Under the pieces are notes generated by a model that searched no databases, was not told where the DNA came from, and saw only the letters and a program-made list of their open reading frames with translations. The position numbers and the translations under genes are program-made. 6,576 nt of DNA from JBBQKF01 sp038326615 (GTDB lineage: Bacteria > Bacillota > Clostridia > Saccharofermentanales > UBA5734): the NCBI GenBank assembly GCA_038326615.1, contig JBBQKF010000138.1, forward strand, positions 1-6,576, written 5' to 3'. Positions 1 to 6,527 of this stretch are shown piece after piece; within the stretch, counting starts at the first letter, position 1, and each line of letters opens with the position of its first letter.

Positions 1-56
1 TAGAGGGAATCATTGAAAGTAATTCAGAATACACATTACATGTAACGGAGGACTTT

Positions 57-584
57 ATGGCGGCAAATGGAGATCCCATCTCAAAGCCTATCAGTCTTAC
101 ATTCAAAACAAGAGATATGTCAAATGACATGACAGTTAATATGGTCCTAATGGGGTTAATGTTTGTTGGTGTTCTATTCTTTTCTTCTAGAAACATAAAA
201 AAGCAGGCAGCGAAACAGCAAGAGGAAAAAGCAAAAGACGACAAAGTGAATCCTTATAAGGTTTCAAAAGAAACGGGTAAATCCGTTCAAGAGGTCGTCG
301 AAAATAATGCAAAAGATAAAGAGAAGAAAGCAAGACAAGAAGCGAAAAATAAACCGAAAAATGGGAAATCAGTAAGCGAAGATAAGCAAGATAAGGCTGC
401 AGAAAAAGGACCAAATCACTATAAAGTGCCTTCAGCTAAGCCTATCTCATTAGCAGGTAGCAACTATAAGACTGGAAGAAAAGCAAAGGCTGAAGAAGCA
501 GCAATGAGAGAGGCGGCAGCTAAAAAGGCAGGGACAACTAGGCCTAAGAATCAGTCGGGAAAAGCAAAAAACAAGAAAAAATAA
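57..584 (+). CDS. Lysine-rich single-pass membrane protein of unknown function
   Basis: I do not recognise a family for this 175-residue protein. The ATG start is supported by a GGAGG ribosome binding site at 47-51, five bases upstream. Residues 1-25 are polar, and residues about 26-43 form one hydrophobic segment (NMVLMGLMFVGVLFF core). The rest is a long hydrophilic, probably disordered or helical tail rich in Lys, Ala, Glu and Asn. I count about 35 lysines, roughly one residue in five, and the protein ends in KNKKK. R45, K48 and K49 follow the membrane segment directly, so by the positive-inside rule the tail should be cytoplasmic. Two short motifs recur: KPISL followed by a KT(G)R element at about 10-19 and 128-141, and N-P/H-YKV at about 65-69 and 120-124. 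The basic tail could bind nucleic acid, ribosomes or acidic lipids, but that is inference only. A strong hairpin follows the stop codon. Confidence 0.75.
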   Translation: MAANGDPISKPISLTFKTRDMSNDMTVNMVLMGLMFVGVLFFSSRNIKKQAAKQQEEKAKDDKVNPYKVSKETGKSVQEVVENNAKDKEKKARQEAKNKPKNGKSVSEDKQDKAAEKGPNHYKVPSAKPISLAGSNYKTGRKAKAEEAAMREAAAKKAGTTRPKNQSGKAKNKKK

Positions 585-592
585 GATTAAAT

Positions 593-629
593 AATTAGAA
601 AATGAGCGGAATCCGCTCATTTTCTAATT
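593..629 (+). terminator. Perfect 17-bp hairpin after the lysine-rich gene, just before ispE
   Basis: Bases 593-609 pair without mismatch with 613-629 around a 3-base loop (AAT). The GC-rich core is GAGCGG/CCGCTC, and the right arm continues as ATTTTCTAATT, which can act as the U-rich tail of an intrinsic terminator. It begins 9 bases after the stop of the preceding gene. It ends 31 bases before the likely ispE start and covers a more upstream in-frame TTG at 628. Because no good promoter is visible between it and ispE, it may act as a partial terminator or attenuator rather than an absolute stop. The symmetry means it could work on either strand. Confidence 0.75.
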
Positions 630-649
630 GAATATAAAAAACGTTAAAG

Positions 650-657
650 AAGGTGAG
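650..657 (+). promoter_or_regulatory. Ribosome binding site that sets the ispE start
   Basis: AAGGTGAG matches the 3' part of the AAGGAGGTGA consensus. Its GG pair (652-653) lies 7 bases before the TTG at 661, which is normal spacing. The alternative in-frame TTG at 628 has no such site and lies in the arm of the hairpin at 593-629, so 661 is the better start. Confidence 0.7.
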
Positions 658-660
658 ACC

Positions 661-1602
661 TTGCAGACTTCAACAAAAAATATCACACTGAAATCTTTTG
701 CAAAAATTAACCTTTCAATTGATGTTGTTGGAAAACTTTCCAATGGCTATCATGAGGTTGATATGATCATGCAGCAGATTGAACTTTATGACAAGGTCAA
801 GGTATCTTGGGAACCTGCCGAAGAATGGTCCATTCATGTTTCAACGAATAGGATTTATATACCGACTGATCAACGCAATATTGCTTTTAAGGCGGCACAA
901 AGCATGATTGAACTTGTAAAAGAGAGCCATAAAGGCAAAATAGATATTAAAATAGAAAAAAATATTCCTGTGGCAGCCGGACTTGCCGGTGGAAGCGGGA
1001 ACGGAGCTATTGTATTGCTGGCATTGAATCATCTTTGGAAATTGGGATTAGATGTGGCAAAACTATGTGAAATAGGGGCGAAGCTGGGAGCAGATGTGCC
1101 ATTTTGTATCATGGGGTGTGCGAGAAGCAATAAATTGCTTGGTATCCAAATAAATAATGATCCTTTGGCCTGTTCCTGTGCAAGAGCAAGAGGGATAGGA
1201 ACAGATCTAGAACCTATAAAAACCGGGTTGGATTGTTTTATTGTTTTATCAAAACCGTCCATTAGCGTTTCCACGAAAGTGGTATATGAAGGGTTGGATT
1301 TAAGTGGGGAAATGGAAAGACCGGATAATAATCAACTGGTTGCCGGACTAAAAGAAAAAAATTATTATAAAGTGACAAAAAATATGATTAATATACTTGA
1401 AATGTATACAATAAAAAGGTATCCTGTTATTATGTATACAAAGAACAAGATGAGAGAGTCGGGAAAACCCTTGCAAGTATTAATGAGCGGAAGTGGGCCG
1501 ACAGTTTTTGCTATTTATACAAATAAAGAAAAGGCTAGATCAGCTGCAGTTTATCTTAAAAAAATCAACAGGGACACCTATCTGACTAGAACCACAGTAT
1601 AG
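661..1602 (+). CDS. ispE: 4-diphosphocytidyl-2-C-methyl-D-erythritol kinase (IspE)
   Basis: IspE phosphorylates the 2-hydroxyl of CDP-methylerythritol with ATP, a cytoplasmic step of the MEP (non-mevalonate) route to isoprenoid precursors. The 313-residue product from TTG 661 shows the three GHMP-kinase motifs. AKINL lies at 14-18, with K15 and N17 matching substrate-binding residues of E. coli IspE. The glycine-rich ATP loop PVAAGLAGGSGNGA is at 103-116, and MSGSGPT is at 275-281. GADVPF contains the expected catalytic Asp at 145. The protein is longer than the 283 residues of E. coli IspE. Much of the excess is a stretch of about 20 residues at 153-172, between the MG of the GADVPFCIMG segment and CARARGIGTDLEP. 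An in-frame TTG at 628 would add 11 residues but lacks a ribosome binding site. The GntR regulator follows 27 bases downstream, probably on the same transcript. Confidence 0.93.
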   Translation: MQTSTKNITLKSFAKINLSIDVVGKLSNGYHEVDMIMQQIELYDKVKVSWEPAEEWSIHVSTNRIYIPTDQRNIAFKAAQSMIELVKESHKGKIDIKIEKNIPVAAGLAGGSGNGAIVLLALNHLWKLGLDVAKLCEIGAKLGADVPFCIMGCARSNKLLGIQINNDPLACSCARARGIGTDLEPIKTGLDCFIVLSKPSISVSTKVVYEGLDLSGEMERPDNNQLVAGLKEKNYYKVTKNMINILEMYTIKRYPVIMYTKNKMRESGKPLQVLMSGSGPTVFAIYTNKEKARSAAVYLKKINRDTYLTRTTV

Positions 1603-1629
1603 AAAAATTATGATAGAAGAGGGAGAAAA

Positions 1630-2310
1630 ATGCTTAATTTTGATATCCAAAACCATAGACCTTTGAGGGAAATTGTTTATGAAGAATTAAAACTTCTTAT
1701 TGTTAAAGGGAAGATAAAGCCCGGTATGAGGCTAATGGAAGAAGAACTTGCAGAAGACATGGGCGTTAGCAGAACACCAATCAGAGAAGCGATTAGAAAA
1801 CTTGAAAAAGAAGGCCTGATTACCATAGAACCTAGAAGAGGCGCCTATGTATCACAGCTTTCCATGCAGGATATGGTGGAAATTCTGGAAGTTAGACAAA
1901 ATGTGGAGGGTTTTGCTGCCGAATTAGCGGCGAAAAGAATCACAGAAGAAGAAAAAATAGAACTCAGAAAAATTGCAGATGAATATGAGATTGCAGTGAA
2001 AGCAAATGATATGGCCGCCATGATCAAGGCGGACACTGACTTTCATCATGTTATTGTAGAAGCTACCAGAAACAAAATATTGATTCAAATGGTTGAGCAA
2101 CTTCAGGAGCTGGTCCTTCGATTTAGATATCTTTATTATGATAACTTTAAAAGGTCAGAAAAAATGACCGCTGAGCACAAAATGATTTATCAAGCAATAA
2201 TAGATGGAAAGCCCGATGTTGCCAAAGTATCAGCTGATGATCATATCAAAAGGTTGAAAGAGCTGGTTTTATCAGAGGGAATAGGAAAGCTTATTAATTC
2301 AATCAAATAG
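1630..2310 (+). CDS. GntR-family transcriptional regulator, FCD (FadR-like) subfamily
   Basis: This 226-residue protein has the usual length and layout of FCD-type GntR regulators. An N-terminal winged helix-turn-helix spans about residues 10-76, with the recognition region EEELAEDMGVSRTPIREAIRKL followed by the wing EPRRGAYVS. A helical FCD ligand-binding domain covers about 78-215. The metal-ligand pattern of FCD domains is intact: D135-x3-H139, then H183 after 43 residues and H205 after 21 more. It therefore probably binds a metal and a small carboxylate or similar effector, though the ligand cannot be read from sequence. The start has a purine-rich site (AGAGGGAG) just upstream and lies 27 bases after ispE, so the two are probably co-transcribed. 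I see no separate promoter or operator in that gap. Whether it controls ispE, the divergent met genes or something distant is unknown. A strong terminator follows. Confidence 0.92.
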   Translation: MLNFDIQNHRPLREIVYEELKLLIVKGKIKPGMRLMEEELAEDMGVSRTPIREAIRKLEKEGLITIEPRRGAYVSQLSMQDMVEILEVRQNVEGFAAELAAKRITEEEKIELRKIADEYEIAVKANDMAAMIKADTDFHHVIVEATRNKILIQMVEQLQELVLRFRYLYYDNFKRSEKMTAEHKMIYQAIIDGKPDVAKVSADDHIKRLKELVLSEGIGKLINSIK

Positions 2311-2335
2311 ACATAAAATTACGGAATAAAAAAAT

Positions 2336-2385
2336 AAAAAAGACCGGAGGTGAGTCATGAAATGGCTGGCCTCGCGGTCTTTTTT
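2336..2385. terminator. Bidirectional intrinsic terminator between gntR and metH
   Basis: AAAAAAGACCG (2336-2346) pairs with CGGTCTTTTTT (2375-2385). GAGG (2347-2350) then pairs with CCTC (2370-2373) past a one-base bulge at 2374. An inner stem AGTCAT/ATGGCT (2353-2358 with 2362-2367, one G-T pair) closes on a GAA loop. The T-run on the right serves the + strand gntR transcript. The A-run on the left reads as a T-run for metH, which converges from the other side and stops 48 bases away. The loop region also contains an SD-like GGAGGTGA before an ATG, which I take as chance. Confidence 0.88.
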
Positions 2386-2432
2386 ATTAAGAGTTTGTCA
2401 ATTGATCCTATCAAGGAGGTGGGTTTTTGTTC

Positions 2433-4823
2433 TTATAAAACCTTCTTTGCCACTTCAACCCCTTCTCGGGCGTCTTTGACAAAAAAATCTGCGCCTACAA
2501 AGGCAGCATATTCTGAATTTAGAACAGCGCCACCAACCATGATGCTACAGTCAATCCCCGCTTCTCTAATGGCAGTGATGGTGAGTTTCATATTCTTTAC
2601 GGTTGTCGTCATCAATGCGCTAAGACCGATTAGTTTTATATTGTGTTCTTTCGCTGCATCGATGACAGCTTTAATGGGAACATCTTTGCCCAAGTCAATG
2701 ACTTCATACCCATAATTCTGTAAAAGCATTTTTGCAATATTTTTCCCTATATCATGGATGTCACCTAAAACAGTAGCAACAAGAATTTTGCCTTTGCTTG
2801 TTGATGGACCGTCAGAACCATTCACTTCTTTGATGACATCAAAGCAGGCTTTAACAGTTTCGGCAGACATCATTAGAGAGGGAAGAAAGATTTCACCCTT
2901 GTCAAAACCGTCACCCACTTTGTTTAGGGCGGGTATAAAGCATTCATCTATGATTTCAAGAGCCTCCTTAGCCTTTAGAAGGTTGCGAACCTGTCCCGCT
3001 GCCTCTTCCTTTCTGCCTTCCAGAATAAATTCTTCAAGCTCCTCATAGTCAGTAATCATATAGACGGAAGGATTTGTATTGTTTATGACTGGCTTGTGGC
3101 CCAAATCAGCATCGTCTTCGGCGTATTTCTTTATATAGTTAACAGAACCTAAGTCTTGACAGTTTATGACTCTATAGGTATCAACAGCCCTCATCATTTC
3201 CAATGACATAGGGTTGAGGATTGGCGCATCCAGACCGGCACCCATGGCAGCAGCCAAAAATGTGCTGTTCATTAAAGGTCTGTTAGGCAGACCAAAAGAA
3301 ACATTGCTGACACCTAAAATGGTTTTTACACCCAAACGAGATTTCACAAGTTTTATCGCATCTAAAGTTGCCAGTACACCATTCTGCTGTGCGGAAACGG
3401 TCAAAGTTAGGCAATCAATCATCATGTCTTCCTTTGGAATGCCATAGGAAGCAGCGGTGCGAACTATTTTTTCGGCTATCGCATATCTACCTTCGGCCGT
3501 TTCAGGAATTCCGTTTTCATCTAGGGTTAATCCAACAACAACTGCGCCATATTTTTTTACAATTGGAAAAAGCTCAGCCATCACTTCTGCCTTTCCATTG
3601 ACAGAATTAACAAGAGGTCGGCCATTGCAGGCTCGTAGCCCAGCTTCAATAGCATGGATATCAGCACTGTCAATCTGAAGGGGAAGGTTGCTTACTTCCT
3701 GCACTTTTTTAATGACCTGAGTCATGACGCTTGGTTCATCTATTTCAGGTAAACCTACATTGATGTCTAAAATATCGGCACCACTTTTTGCTTGATCAAT
3801 GGCCTCCCCCAGTATGTACTCCATTTGATTATTTCTGAGGGCTTCTTTTAATTTTGGTTTGCCAGTTGGATTTATTCTTTCGCCAATTACCGTTATTCTG
3901 TTATCAAGAATTACCGTTTGAGTAGAAGAAGTGACTGCAGTAATAAGAGGAGTCATTATTGAAACCGCTGTTTGTTTATCTGCAAATTTTCTAATTTCCC
4001 TGATAAAATCAGGAGTGGTTCCGCAGCAGCCCCCAATTATTTTAACCCCTGCCTCCAACATGTGGGAAACGTACCCGGCATATTCATCGGGCGTGATCCC
4101 ATAGACAGTTTCACCATCTATTATTTGGGGAAGACCTGCATTTGCCTGTACAATGACAGGAACTTTGCTGTATTTTAATATTTTATCAACAATTGGCAGA
4201 AGTTCTTTTGGCCCCATAGAACAATTTACACCCAAGGCATCAACACCTAGACTTTGTAAAGTGATGGTGCCTGTAACAGGGTCAGTGCCAGTAAAGGTTC
4301 GGCCATCCTGCTGATAAGTTAAACAGGCAATAACTGGCAGAGAAGTGTTTTCCTTTGCGGCAAGAATCGCGGCTTTGGTTTCATAGACATCTGACATGGT
4401 TTCTATAATAATCACATCAGCGCCTGCCATTTCACCGATCATCATTTGCTTTTTAAAAAGCGCATAAGCTTCATCAAAACTTACTGTCCCGATGGGTTCC
4501 AGAAGCTGGCCACATGGACCGATGTCCAAGGCAACATATTTAGCACCGGATTTTTTCGCTAATTGAACGCCGGCACTGACTATTTCTTCCACGGTGTATC
4601 CGCAGTCCTTCAATTTGTATTCACTGGCTTGAAAAGTGTTGGTACTGACAATATCAGCACCTGCAGCTACATATTCCTTATGAATTTCTAAAATTATTTC
4701 AGGATTTGTGATGCTTAAAATTTCTGGCAAATCACCGGTTTGAAGGCCTTTTTTCTGCATCATCGTTCCCATTGCTCCATCAAAAACAAGAATGTTGCTT
4801 TTGATGTATTCCATAATATTCAT
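2433..4823 (-). CDS. metH: Cobalamin-dependent methionine synthase, compact form without reactivation domain
   Basis: MetH moves the methyl group of 5-methyl-tetrahydrofolate via cob(I)alamin to homocysteine, giving methionine. The 796-residue product has three of the four E. coli modules. The homocysteine-binding domain (about 1-285) has FDGAMGT near the start and the zinc cysteines C201 (GVNCS), C266 and C267 (GGCCGTTP). The pterin-binding domain (about 308-560) contains GERINPTGK, DINVG and GVSNVSFGLPNR. The B12 domains (about 590-796) have a helical cap and the signature D688-I-H690-D-I-G693, where H690 is the lower cobalt ligand. The protein ends there, so the C-terminal SAM-binding reactivation domain of the roughly 1,200-residue E. 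coli enzyme is absent, as is common in Clostridia and Thermotoga. The ATG follows the metF stop by 3 bases, with its AGAGGGAGA site in the end of metF. The two genes are therefore probably co-transcribed and translationally coupled. Confidence 0.95.
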   Translation of the reverse strand: MNIMEYIKSNILVFDGAMGTMMQKKGLQTGDLPEILSITNPEIILEIHKEYVAAGADIVSTNTFQASEYKLKDCGYTVEEIVSAGVQLAKKSGAKYVALDIGPCGQLLEPIGTVSFDEAYALFKKQMMIGEMAGADVIIIETMSDVYETKAAILAAKENTSLPVIACLTYQQDGRTFTGTDPVTGTITLQSLGVDALGVNCSMGPKELLPIVDKILKYSKVPVIVQANAGLPQIIDGETVYGITPDEYAGYVSHMLEAGVKIIGGCCGTTPDFIREIRKFADKQTAVSIMTPLITAVTSSTQTVILDNRITVIGERINPTGKPKLKEALRNNQMEYILGEAIDQAKSGADILDINVGLPEIDEPSVMTQVIKKVQEVSNLPLQIDSADIHAIEAGLRACNGRPLVNSVNGKAEVMAELFPIVKKYGAVVVGLTLDENGIPETAEGRYAIAEKIVRTAASYGIPKEDMMIDCLTLTVSAQQNGVLATLDAIKLVKSRLGVKTILGVSNVSFGLPNRPLMNSTFLAAAMGAGLDAPILNPMSLEMMRAVDTYRVINCQDLGSVNYIKKYAEDDADLGHKPVINNTNPSVYMITDYEELEEFILEGRKEEAAGQVRNLLKAKEALEIIDECFIPALNKVGDGFDKGEIFLPSLMMSAETVKACFDVIKEVNGSDGPSTSKGKILVATVLGDIHDIGKNIAKMLLQNYGYEVIDLGKDVPIKAVIDAAKEHNIKLIGLSALMTTTVKNMKLTITAIREAGIDCSIMVGGAVLNSEYAAFVGADFFVKDAREGVEVAKKVL

Positions 4824-4826
4824 TGA

Positions 4827-5706
4827 TTATTCTCCCTCTGAAACTAGTTGATCAAATTTTGTTTTGCATGCAACAGCGATTTCCGGTTTATTCATGGAGT
4901 ACACGTGTATAAATTTATGCCCGTGTTCAAATAAAGCTTCAATTTGATTGCAGGCATATTCAATTCCTGCCTTTTGCAAATCAACGGGATTGTTTTCATA
5001 TTTATGCAATATACGAATAATGGCGGAAGGCAAACTTACCCCACATTGAAAAATCATTCTTTGTACCTGTGATTTACCAAGGATGGGCATGATCCCTGCG
5101 ACTAAGGGGATGGTAATCCCTTTTTTTTCTGCTGTATCAGCAAAATCATAAAATTTTTCGTTATCGAAAAACAATTGAGATACTAAAAAATCAGCACCTG
5201 CAGCCTGTTTGGTGTAGGCGTGATCATAATTGTCCCCTAAGTTCCCACTGGTGATATGTCCTTCAGGATAGAAAGCGCCTCCACAGCAAAAATCCCCATA
5301 GTTCTTGATAAACTCAATCAAGTGATAGGCATATTTAAAGTCACCGTCAGGGTTTCCTAAAAAGCCTTCGGGCAGATCACCTCTCAAGGCCATAATGTTG
5401 AAAATATTATTGGATTTTAGCTCTTGCAATGTCGCGGATATATCAGAAGATTTTGCTGCCACGGCCGTAAGATGGGCCATGGGGGTTGCTCCTAAGGTAT
5501 TCTTGATATAGGAAGCAATATTCGTGGTCATAGAATTGCTTCCAGTACCCCCCTGCACCATAAGTAACGCTGATAAACCCTGGATTTAGGCTGGCCATTT
5601 CCACCAGACTGTTTGTGATGGTTTCCAGTGAACTTGCCTGCTTCGGCGGAAAGACCTCAAAAGACAGGACCGAATCTTTATTTTCATATAACTCTCTAAT
5701 ATACAT
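4827..5706 (-). CDS. metF: Methylenetetrahydrofolate reductase (MetF), interrupted by a +1 frameshift
   Basis: MetF reduces 5,10-methylene-tetrahydrofolate to 5-methyl-tetrahydrofolate with an FAD cofactor and supplies the methyl donor to MetH encoded next to it. The 5' part (from ATG 5704-5706, AGGAGG 7 bases upstream) reads into LSFEVFPPK, with E17 at the catalytic Glu position, and ISVTYGAGG. The other frame then continues from TGSNSMTTNIASYIKNTLG through AHLTAVAA, ALRGDLP (D110 near the flavin), FYPEGH and FLVSQLFFDN to the stop at 4827-4829. The switch falls in a run of six G on the coding strand (5548-5553). With five G the reading is seamless (YGAGGTGSNS) and gives 292 residues, a normal length for bacterial MetF. 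As written, frame 1 stops at 5443 after 87 residues. All visible motifs are conserved on both sides, which points to a sequencing error or a very recent mutation. The gene is the single-domain type without a C-terminal extension. Confidence 0.9.
5548..5553 (-). other. Six-G homopolymer at the metF frame break
   Basis: On the coding strand the run reads GCA GGG GGG TAC in the upstream frame, giving A-G-G-Y and then unrelated sequence. Removing one G gives GCA GGG GGT ACT (A-G-G-T), which joins the conserved downstream frame. If this is real rather than an error, full-length MetF would need a +1 ribosomal shift or polymerase slippage. Confidence 0.85.
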
Positions 5707-5737
5707 AACGAAACCTCCTGTTCTTTATAATAGGCTT

Positions 5738-5766
5738 ATTTTACTACAATTGCCGTTTGCCTGCAA
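5738..5766 (-). promoter_or_regulatory. Candidate promoter of metF-metH
   Basis: On the - strand, TTGCAG (5761-5766) and TAAAAT (5738-5743) are separated by exactly 17 bases. The -10 box matches five of six consensus positions, but the -35 box matches only three. Initiation near 5731 would give a leader of about 25 bases before the metF ATG, with AGGAGG at 5714-5719. Such a leader is too short for an S-box or cobalamin riboswitch, and I see no S-box pattern further upstream. Confidence 0.45.
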
Positions 5767-5784
5767 GGTAAAGGGTTTCAGAAA

Positions 5785-5861
5785 ATTTAGCAAATTAAAT
5801 ATGTGTTTGAAAATGCCAATGGGCATGATATAATTCGACCAGAAATATATGGTTGCTAAAT
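5785..5861. repeat. 9-bp inverted repeat around the lipoprotein promoter
   Basis: ATTTAGCAA at 5785-5793 and its exact reverse complement TTGCTAAAT at 5853-5861 flank the lipoprotein promoter. The left arm also lies within the local dyad AATTT-AGC-AAATT (5784-5796), about 20 bases upstream of the metF -35 box. The arms could be paired operator sites, but AT-rich repeats of this length can arise by chance. Confidence 0.3.
5807..5834 (+). promoter_or_regulatory. Sigma-A-type promoter of the lipoprotein gene
   Basis: TTGAAA (5807-5812) and a perfect TATAAT (5829-5834) are spaced by 16 bases, and a TGA just before the -10 box makes it an extended -10 promoter. Transcription would begin near 5841, leaving a leader of about 54 bases. 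Within the spacer a small dyad, ATGCC-aatg-GGCAT (5813-5826), is a possible repressor site, though a weak one. Confidence 0.75.
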
Positions 5862-5894
5862 AACAGATTTTATTAAAAAAAAGGAGGTACTGCC

Positions 5895-6527
5895 ATGAAA
5901 TCTAAAGCACGGATAGTATTTATGATTTTACTTTTAATGACCATAACATTTGTGGGTTGTGCAAAAGCCCCTGTAGTTGAGCCTACACCGGAACCTACAC
6001 CTGCACCACAAACTGTCACGCTTCCCAGCGGTTCCCTTTTGCCAACAGCATTGGATGCGGTCAACCTTTTAAAGAATCAGGATATGGCAGGCCTGGAAGC
6101 CTTCGTTGATCCAATCAAAGGGTTAAGATTTACACCCTATTCCTACATCGATACCAGCGCGGACCAAGTGTTTATGGCTAGCCAGATACCAACACTGCTT
6201 GCTGATTCAGGGACTTATCTTTGGGGATCTTATGATGGGATAGGAGATCCGATACAGCTGAACCCACAGAATTATTTCGATAAATTTGTTTATGATGTGG
6301 ACTTTGCCAATCCCAATCTGATCGGTAACAATGTCATTATAGGGACTGGAAATACAACGAACAATATCGTAGCAGCTTATCCTGGCGCCTCTTTTGTGGA
6401 ATTTCACTTTACCGGTTTTGACCCCCAGTACAGTGGGATAGACTGGGAGAGCCTTCGACTTGTATTTGAACAGACAGGGGGAATCTGGTACCTTGTGGGC
6501 ATCGTTCATGATCAGTGGACCATATAA
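5895..6527 (+). CDS. Proline-linker lipoprotein of unknown function
   Basis: This 210-residue protein starts at an ATG with a textbook AAGGAGGT (5881-5888) 6 bases upstream. Residues 2-6 are basic, 7-20 are hydrophobic, and a lipobox FVGC places the lipid-modified cysteine at C22. The mature protein should thus be anchored on the outer face of the membrane. A proline-rich tether (VVEPTPEPTPAP, 27-38) leads to a globular domain of about 165 residues. That domain has many aromatics and acidic residues, including GLRFTPYSY (76-84), WGSYDGIGDPI (110-120), FDKFVYDVDF (128-137), FVEFHFTGFDP (167-177) and a C-terminal IWYLVGIVHDQWTI. The closing pair of strands and the W/Y pattern resemble small NTF2-like or related extracytoplasmic domains, but I cannot assign one. 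The gene is divergent from metF, has its own promoter, and shows no obvious terminator in the remaining 49 bases. The function is unknown. Confidence 0.85.
   Translation: MKSKARIVFMILLLMTITFVGCAKAPVVEPTPEPTPAPQTVTLPSGSLLPTALDAVNLLKNQDMAGLEAFVDPIKGLRFTPYSYIDTSADQVFMASQIPTLLADSGTYLWGSYDGIGDPIQLNPQNYFDKFVYDVDFANPNLIGNNVIIGTGNTTNNIVAAYPGASFVEFHFTGFDPQYSGIDWESLRLVFEQTGGIWYLVGIVHDQWTI

Noticed and set aside
13..41. Promoter-like TTGAAA, 17 bases, TTACAT before the first gene
   Set aside because: The -10 box is poor and initiation would fall on the ribosome binding site at 47-51. The real promoter probably lies outside the window.
628..660. N-terminal extension of IspE from TTG 628
   Set aside because: It has no ribosome binding site, the codon lies in the hairpin arm, and family members need little sequence before AKINL. 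The TTG at 661 has good SD spacing.
2401..2432. Perfect AAGGAGGTG near 2412 on the + strand between the terminator and the metH stop
   Set aside because: No coding frame with a plausible product follows. Downstream frames run antisense to metH.
2357..2479. A 40-codon + strand frame beginning inside the terminator, preceded by an SD-like GGAGGTGA
   Set aside because: Its start region is locked in the terminator stem, it runs antisense into the 3' end of metH, and the peptide shows no recognisable motif. The SD-like bases are explained by the stem sequence.
5707..5880. S-box (SAM) or cobalamin riboswitch upstream of metF
   Set aside because: A lone GCAACC-like string on the - strand is present, but the other conserved S-box helices and a terminator stem are absent, and the candidate promoter leaves too short a leader.
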